This document shows positions 4,980-5,603 of a stretch of 5,603 bases of DNA, piece by piece; position 1 is the stretch's first letter, and every line of letters begins with the position of its first letter. The stretch covers positions 1 through 5,603 of the forward strand of contig CAJCJE010000687.1 of the NCBI GenBank assembly GCA_903970565.1. Direction: 5' to 3'. The translations under genes and the position numbers were made by a program. A model generated the notes under the pieces. It searched no databases. It had not been told where the DNA came from and was given only the letters and a program-made list of their open reading frames with translations. Source of the DNA: Candidatus Melainabacteria bacterium. Lineage in GTDB: Bacteria > Actinomycetota > Actinomycetes > Mycobacteriales > Pseudonocardiaceae.

Positions 4980-5574
4980 CTACAACCACACCGGCAGGGC
5001 CGGAACCTCGCCGGACAGGCCCGAACCGGCGTCCCGGCCGGTGAGCCAGGCCAGCGCCGCGGCTGCCGGGCCGGTGACGTGCGCGGCGTCGTTGTCGGTG
5101 CCGCCCAGGATGATGGCGCGGGACGGGCCGGTGGGCATGGTGACGTCCAGGATGACGGCCGGGACATCCGCGCGGCCGGTGTACTTGCCGGCGACGAAGG
5201 TGAGCACGGTCCCGAGGTGGTCACCGACCAGCGTGACGACCTCGTCGAAGGTGACGTCGAGGTCGAGATCGACGGTGTGCACCAGCAGTTCGATCAGGCG
5301 CAGCCAGGGGATCTGCGCCGCCGCAAGGACGACACCGCCCCTGGCACTGACCAGATTGGCCCAAGCCGCCGCCGGGAGTTCGTCGGCGGCGGTGAAGAAA
5401 CGGCCGCTGGCGGCACCGAGATCCTCTTGAACGATTTGGAACAGCCGCCGGGCGCCCTCCTCGATGTCGGCGTCCCGGTCGAAGGCACTGGCGTACATCG
5501 GGTGCTCGATACCGGTTCTGGCCCAGGTCAACAGGTTGACCAGGCCATCGGCGTTGCGCGCGAGGTGGCTGATG
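4980..5574 (-). CDS. Mycothiol-dependent maleylpyruvate isomerase family protein, 5'-truncated at the contig end
   Basis: The frame is open from the end of genomic sequence (5574) to TAG 4982-4980, about 197 residues. It enters at ISHLARNADGLVNLLTWART, the core of the MDMPI N-terminal DinB-like helical bundle, followed by GIEHPMYAS and ADIEEGARR. Metal ligands expected from the family are present: His in SHLARN (codon 5567-5565), then Glu (5291-5289) and His (5279-5277) in RLIELLVHTVDLD. The C-terminal part (GPSRAIILGGTDND, then VTGPAAAALAWLTGR) is the smaller SCP2-like domain. The founding member isomerises maleylpyruvate to fumarylpyruvate using mycothiol; most relatives have unknown substrates, so no reaction is assigned. 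About 45-50 N-terminal residues are missing. A TTG at 5531 is not the true start because conserved sequence continues above it. Confidence 0.85.
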
Positions 5575-5603
5575 AGATCGGAAGAGCGTCGTGTAGGGAA
5601 AGA
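5575..5603. other. Illumina adapter sequence (assembly contamination)
   Basis: The final 29 bases begin AGATCGGAAGAGCGTCGTGT and continue GGGAAAGA after one more A, which is the reverse complement of the standard Illumina TruSeq universal adapter. The match is complete across all 29 bases. It interrupts the conserved reading frame of the mycothiol-dependent enzyme at 5574. It is not biological and marks the physical end of the contig. Confidence 0.97.

Noticed and set aside
5575..5603. Extending the mycothiol-dependent enzyme frame to the end of the window
   Set aside because: Those bases are adapter sequence, so the residues they would encode are not real.

Overview
The window looks like a contig end from a high-GC actinobacterium of the mycothiol-producing kind (Nocardia or Pseudonocardiales type; a genus cannot be fixed from this). 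Supports: strongly G/C third codon positions, a mycothiol-dependent maleylpyruvate-isomerase-like enzyme, an actinobacterial PBP4, and several genes that appear to be leaderless, with an xAnnnT hexamer 6-7 nt before the start codon. The last 29 bases (5575-5603) are Illumina adapter sequence, not genome.

Layout. Positions 1-463 (minus): the N-terminal third of a D-Ala-D-Ala carboxypeptidase (PBP4/DacB), with a good promoter and ribosome binding site. Positions 464-1220: no confident intact gene; it holds the dacB promoter, the tail of a broken plus-strand gene (about 622-780), a doubtful fragment (799-960) and a possible leaderless 40-aa ORF (983-1105). Then come a Uma2-family nuclease-like gene (1221-1877, plus) and a Phd/YefM antitoxin with a PIN (VapC) toxin (2037-2712, plus). 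A DUF4143-type AAA ATPase follows (2876-4127, minus), broken by a nonsense codon and a frameshift. The right side is a core-looking minus-strand pair: the 5'-truncated mycothiol-dependent enzyme (4980-5574) followed by an MBL-fold hydrolase (4241-4918).

The main finding is a repeated one. The 3' end of the MBL gene occurs again, degraded, directly after the vapC stop codon (2714-2838, about 90% identical in its first block). It occurs a third time, more decayed, directly after the Uma2 stop codon (1878 to about 1989). The copies lie in the same orientation and decay with distance from the intact gene. The simplest reading is serial acquisition of small accessory cassettes (TA module, then ATPase unit, possibly the Uma2 unit first) at the 3' end of the MBL gene. 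Each event would have brought a fresh gene end and pushed the old one aside. No recombinase gene is visible. Just beyond the intact MBL stop lies an array of four imperfect 23-bp direct repeats containing a perfect 10-bp inverted repeat.

The accessory genes (nuclease-like, toxin-antitoxin, ATPase) are the types found in defence or mobile hotspots, but no cooperation between them can be read from the sequence. Housekeeping roles are at the two flanks: peptidoglycan trimming on the left, thiol/MBL chemistry on the right.
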